From Candidatus Aegiribacteria sp. (lineage in GTDB: Bacteria > Fermentibacterota > Fermentibacteria > Fermentibacterales > JCC-6): 18,491 bases of DNA. Under the pieces are notes generated by a model that saw nothing but the letters and a program-made list of their open reading frames with translations, searched no databases and was not told the DNA's origin. How positions within the stretch are numbered: the stretch's first letter is position 1; each line of letters opens with the position of its first letter. The translations under genes were made by a program, and so were the position numbers. This document shows positions 16,601 to 18,491 of the stretch, one piece after another. The stretch is from assembly GCA_030642525.1 (NCBI GenBank), contig DAOWNO010000007.1, positions 1 to 18,491 on the forward strand, written 5' to 3'.

Positions 16601-17027
16601 TTCGGAAGCGATCAAACCATCTTCACCCGTCGAAACAGCAAGAGATGCAGTGGAAACAATAACACAGTTCTTCCTTGAGATCGGGGCCAGAACAGGGGCT
16701 ATAACCGCACCGGAGGCCGGAGCAATAAGCCTTGGCATGAGACGTAAATACAGAGATAACGCTAACACGGTAGCAATATTGATCAGGTGGACGCAGGATT
16801 CAACCCGCGGAGATCTTCTGGCTCTTGTTGAAGCGCATCACCCTCTACTTGAAGCAGTAAGCCGGGACAGCGAACTGATACAGCTTATTGATGATCTCTG
16901 GGGAGATGGTAAGGCAAGGCTTTACATAAGATCTCTCGCGGATCGTCCGGACAGACTCAAAGAACGTCTACTTCACCATATAGGAGTTAAATCCAAATTG
17001 AAAAACAAAGGCATCAGGTATGTCTGA
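13641..17027 (+). CDS. Very large helix-rich protein of unknown function
   Basis: I do not recognise this 1128-residue protein (about 1217 if the upstream extension is included). No signal peptide, membrane segment, nucleotide-binding motif or catalytic signature is visible. The sequence is rich in Leu, Glu, Arg, Ile and Lys, with many short amphipathic-helix-like segments separated by turns (for example ILSGFLGRMEETDQLQNLLEDSI), which suggests an alpha-solenoid or scaffold of HEAT/ARM style; this is only an impression. A basic segment lies near residues 905-930 (MWRRKATKKT, KYIPEKK). Codon use and AGA-rich Arg resemble its neighbours, so recent transfer is not suggested. It follows gyrA directly and overlaps the asparaginase start by 8 nt (ATGTCTGA), so it is probably the operon's next member. 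The true start is likely upstream. Confidence 0.85.
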   Translation: MNEPPPVEQDMATEWFSAVSNLPSSAVVIAVLEFFHLSWTWNQIGPSTGLKFKEFLSLLYRVFQVLSETQGDVTLVRSMILKGFKWPERFGFILERTRIGGGNVIRALEKAQELIPEIPLVAEKSLVDFALETGWYLLGNENLPVWRAVGRNGESLLRKLRGFSIQMESIKILSGFLGRMEETDQLQNLLEDSIRGEIENIVGLMEEPLLSETLELLSEDAIRALTRRSERDMCLDIMAIPVRDGSPFKYGQAIADMMLFSSRGKAERNVFDEVYSLCSKNENTSLIIEIARMSAERRETPFYNKLKTEYYLQFVPVALSILEGKDKPPDIRRVTNSIGRLMDAVLSQDDPSISLESLENLVAETEINFDKLLPALILLLRSTNEPLKHEHVIKSETFVMILDLLDDNYSRRLLEGEQTHWLSPLANGSIDSCTKVVEALGRISNQSLRSRFMDKVIAPLFQEIGAEELIFGELIASAVSTYNREMSLEQLRIEETTILGRLFRAEDRSKALNVSMNRLLRIPGIEEKSANDLIYCARTLCDTLSQQAVWLEKSGHRIFSRFLSRGLTAFVKTLVEYPEISEHLTSGNLMKELLTRMIPFKETEDSNVALWQLKTASVFFGETIPYSVEILTGKPELVISYLRDVTELAVGSMHGELAGATFLSWMSQRLEKKLIDEYVRKLDNGAVIAEVQSDIEGSQLMNAWRAVRDKSSEILRDTIDSLKAVTQQVLHRKIVIREGRKLVEGFLENGCEELIFKVSVSPDKKEVTELQKVAGDFELINIFRIMEGRGNIGEKKQIPEKVVQFFLSRDCPPGENPCRYWRSKAFSPLENVLVDIVLLYTSNESLSKIEQMMDDFVEIIGYLGTDEVFRPSIIFTALEKSLSKTDKGKKLTVHMVEKNLEKNIYRLMWRRKATKKTSESVSKYIPEKKITNMLFDRITREKTSREQILFTKKYARIFAAVEGVIMKRKNSEIQSARSVLQHIWIFNSEAIKPSSPVETARDAVETITQFFLEIGARTGAITAPEAGAISLGMRRKYRDNANTVAILIRWTQDSTRGDLLALVEAHHPLLEAVSRDSELIQLIDDLWGDGKARLYIRSLADRPDRLKERLLHHIGVKSKLKNKGIRYV

Positions 17028-18021
17028 CAAAAACGGATCTGGTGTCAGGGAAATAGCTCTAGTATCTACCGGAGGTACAATCGAGATGACAACCGGGAGC
17101 AGAGGACTGATTATTGCTGACAACATTAATCAGCATCTGCTGGATGGAGATATTATTCCAGCCAATGTCAGGGTTACGCAAACTAAATTCAGCAGTATTC
17201 CAAGCCCGCACATGACACCGGATATTATGGGAGAACTCTGCCTCAGGCTTGAAGAGCTTGCATCCGGTGGGAAATATGATGGAATTGTCGTTACTCACGG
17301 AACGGATACGCTGGAAGAAAGTGCTTTTCTTGCGGATATATATCTTAAGAAACAGATACCGGTAGTCTTTACGGCAGCAATGCGAAGTCATGCAGAGCTT
17401 GGGGTTGATGGACCGAGGAACCTCAGAGGAGCTCTGCTTGTTGCTGCAAATCCTGAAGTTCATAAGTTGGGAGTTACAGTAGTTCTAGGCGATGAGATTC
17501 ACGCTGCAGGAAGAGTCACGAAGACGTATACAAGCAACGTAAGCAGCTTTGCCTCCCCAGGTTATGGACCTCTGGGTTTTGTTGACCAGGATAGGATTCT
17601 TCTGCAGCGAATGCCTTTATGGAGACTTCATCTGCCGCCCGGAAAGCTTTCAATGAAAGGAAGCATAGGGCTTGTGAAAATTGCATCAGGTTTTGGAGCA
17701 AGAGAAATCAGATTCAGTGCTGACTCTAAAGACAAGGGGCTGGTAATAGAGGCTTTCGGACGGGGTAACGTTCCGGAAGATGTTGCGTTAGCCGTTGAAT
17801 ATGCGGTGGATAAAGGTACAGTTGTCTGTATTTCAAGCAGATGTTACGTTGGAAGAGTGCTTGGTGTTTACGATTATCCAGGAGGGGGAATTGACCTGGA
17901 GCAGAAAGGTGCAATCTTTGCGGGAGATATGCAGGGGCATAAGCTGAGATTGCTGCTTATGGCGTGTATCGGCATGAAGATGAACAGGCATGAAATCAGT
18001 GAACTGCTTAAGGAGCTTTAA
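17020..18021 (+). CDS. ansA: L-asparaginase, type I (cytoplasmic) family
   Basis: Hydrolyses L-asparagine to aspartate and ammonia. The 333-residue product has both family signatures: VSTGGTIEM near residues 15-23 with the first catalytic Thr, and VVTHGTDTLEESAFL (residues about 87-101) with the second Thr-Asp pair. These are followed by TAAMRSHAELGVDGPRNL and a KTYTSNVSSF block. There is no signal peptide, and the length is near that of E. coli AnsA (338), so a cytoplasmic enzyme is likely. The Tyr of the flexible loop in E. coli enzymes (GYIP in AnsA) appears as GLII; some other family members also lack it. A GatD-like role is less likely without GatE nearby. It overlaps the preceding gene by 8 nt. 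Confidence 0.88.
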   Translation: MSDKNGSGVREIALVSTGGTIEMTTGSRGLIIADNINQHLLDGDIIPANVRVTQTKFSSIPSPHMTPDIMGELCLRLEELASGGKYDGIVVTHGTDTLEESAFLADIYLKKQIPVVFTAAMRSHAELGVDGPRNLRGALLVAANPEVHKLGVTVVLGDEIHAAGRVTKTYTSNVSSFASPGYGPLGFVDQDRILLQRMPLWRLHLPPGKLSMKGSIGLVKIASGFGAREIRFSADSKDKGLVIEAFGRGNVPEDVALAVEYAVDKGTVVCISSRCYVGRVLGVYDYPGGGIDLEQKGAIFAGDMQGHKLRLLLMACIGMKMNRHEISELLKEL

Positions 18022-18023
18022 CA

Positions 18024-18107
18024 GTGCAGGACTTTATTGACAAACAAGAACTCACAGACTTAGTTTACCGCATGCGGCAACGGAACGGGCGGGCTATATA
18101 TGCCTGA
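18024..18107 (+). CDS. Possible 27-residue mini-ORF
   Basis: GTG at 18024 is preceded by AAGGAG (18010-18015) with 8 nt spacing, and opens a 27-codon frame that begins VQDFIDKQELTDLVYRMRQR and ends with TGA at 18105-18107. It overlaps the next gene's ATG by 8 nt (ATGCCTGA), the same geometry as the junction before the asparaginase gene. The peptide is unknown to me. It may be a translated leader that couples asparaginase and downstream translation, or a real small protein, or chance. Confidence 0.4.
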   Translation: MQDFIDKQELTDLVYRMRQRNGRAIYA

Positions 18108-18447
18108 GAAGGGTTTTACCGCGGCTTTCATTTCTAATTCGGGTAAAACACATCGCCAGTTTAATATAAGCGGGTGGAAGCTTCATCTGATAAGGGTAAT
18201 ACTGGCTCTATTCGTGCTGATGGTATCTGCCGCGGCAGCCATTATTGCTTTTGGGTTTATGGAAGCTGGAGAAAAGGACAGTCTAAGAGATGAGATTACC
18301 AGTTTGCAGGATTCCCTTGCAATAAGGAGAAATATAGAAGCGCGTCTTGAGAGAATAGAAATGAATCTGGAACAGTTAGGTGAAGCAAGGCAACGAATCG
18401 AAAACATAGCAAGTACTGTTTCACCTCAAATAGATTCTCCGGAGTAA
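18100..18447 (+). CDS. Membrane-anchored coiled-coil protein resembling the N-terminus of M23 peptidases
   Basis: A 115-residue protein. The short cytoplasmic head, PEKGFTAAFISNSGKTHRQFNI, resembles the N-termini of M23 (LytM-like) cell-wall peptidases. A single membrane helix follows at about residues 29-52 (LIRVILALFVLMVSAAAAII), then a charged coiled coil at about 56-107 (SLRDEITSLQDSL, ARLERIEMNLEQL). It ends at TAA TAA, with no HxxxD or HxH metallopeptidase part. It could be a peptidase-less regulator or scaffold, or a truncated gene. The start ATG at 18100 lacks a strong SD and overlaps the mini-ORF, which suggests coupled translation. The family link is from recognition of the head pattern only. 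Confidence 0.7.
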   Translation: MPEKGFTAAFISNSGKTHRQFNISGWKLHLIRVILALFVLMVSAAAAIIAFGFMEAGEKDSLRDEITSLQDSLAIRRNIEARLERIEMNLEQLGEARQRIENIASTVSPQIDSPE

Positions 18448-18481
18448 TAACGTAAAAGAGAGAAAAGAGGAAACAGGAATC

Positions 18482-18491
18482 ATGTCAAAAC
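18482..18491 (+). CDS. Start of an unidentified gene cut by the window end
   Basis: ATG TCA AAA at 18482 is preceded by AGAGGAAACAGGAATC, a purine-rich ribosome-binding region, 34 nt after the stop of the coiled-coil gene. Only three codons are visible, so no product can be named. Bactofilin genes often follow M23-type genes, but nothing here shows that. Confidence 0.4.

Noticed and set aside
1..18491. tRNA, rRNA, CRISPR, insertion sequence or prophage
   Set aside because: None seen by reading: nearly all of the window is accounted for by recognisable housekeeping genes or intact frames, and no long direct or inverted repeats were noticed.

Overview
This window is a bacterial chromosomal replication-origin region, about 18.5 kb. 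The genes diverge from a gap near 5.6-5.9 kb. Leftward (minus strand) run rpmH, rnpA, yidD, yidC, mnmE and mnmG. Rightward (plus strand) run dnaA, dnaN, a DUF721/DciA-like gene, gyrB, gyrA, a very large gene I do not recognise, an L-asparaginase, a 27-codon mini-ORF, and a membrane-anchored coiled-coil protein. Every gene is transcribed away from the origin, so all are co-oriented with bidirectional replication. No tRNA, rRNA, CRISPR array or insertion sequence was seen.

The organism is a bacterium with moderately low GC, frequent AGA/AGG and ATA codons, and some TTG starts. The long extracytoplasmic domain of YidC fits a diderm. I cannot place it in a phylum from this window; a poorly sampled lineage is possible because MnmE, GyrB and the unknown proteins are divergent.

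Left arm: the classic rpmH-rnpA-yidD-yidC-mnmE-mnmG order covers ribosomal protein L34, RNase P protein, membrane protein insertion and tRNA wobble-uridine modification. The yidD/yidC and mnmE/mnmG junctions are ATGA overlaps. mnmE carries a frameshift near its 3' end. mnmG is cut by the window start and contains a near-perfect ParB-binding parS palindrome (1139-1154), placing chromosome segregation next to replication initiation.

Origin: DnaA-box-like 9-mers lie in two clusters, one in rpmH-dnaA (5592-5904) and one in dnaA-dnaN (7255-7457), so the origin looks bipartite.

Right arm: initiator, sliding clamp, a DUF721 protein of the DciA (replicative helicase operator) type and both gyrase subunits form a replication operon that lacks recF. 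Downstream, a helix-rich protein of 1128-1217 residues overlaps the asparaginase gene. Its coding frame runs back to the gyrA stop codon without any ATG, GTG or TTG, which suggests a non-canonical or mutated start. The right edge has the N-terminal part of what looks like an M23-peptidase-type membrane protein, without a peptidase domain, and the first bases of another gene.
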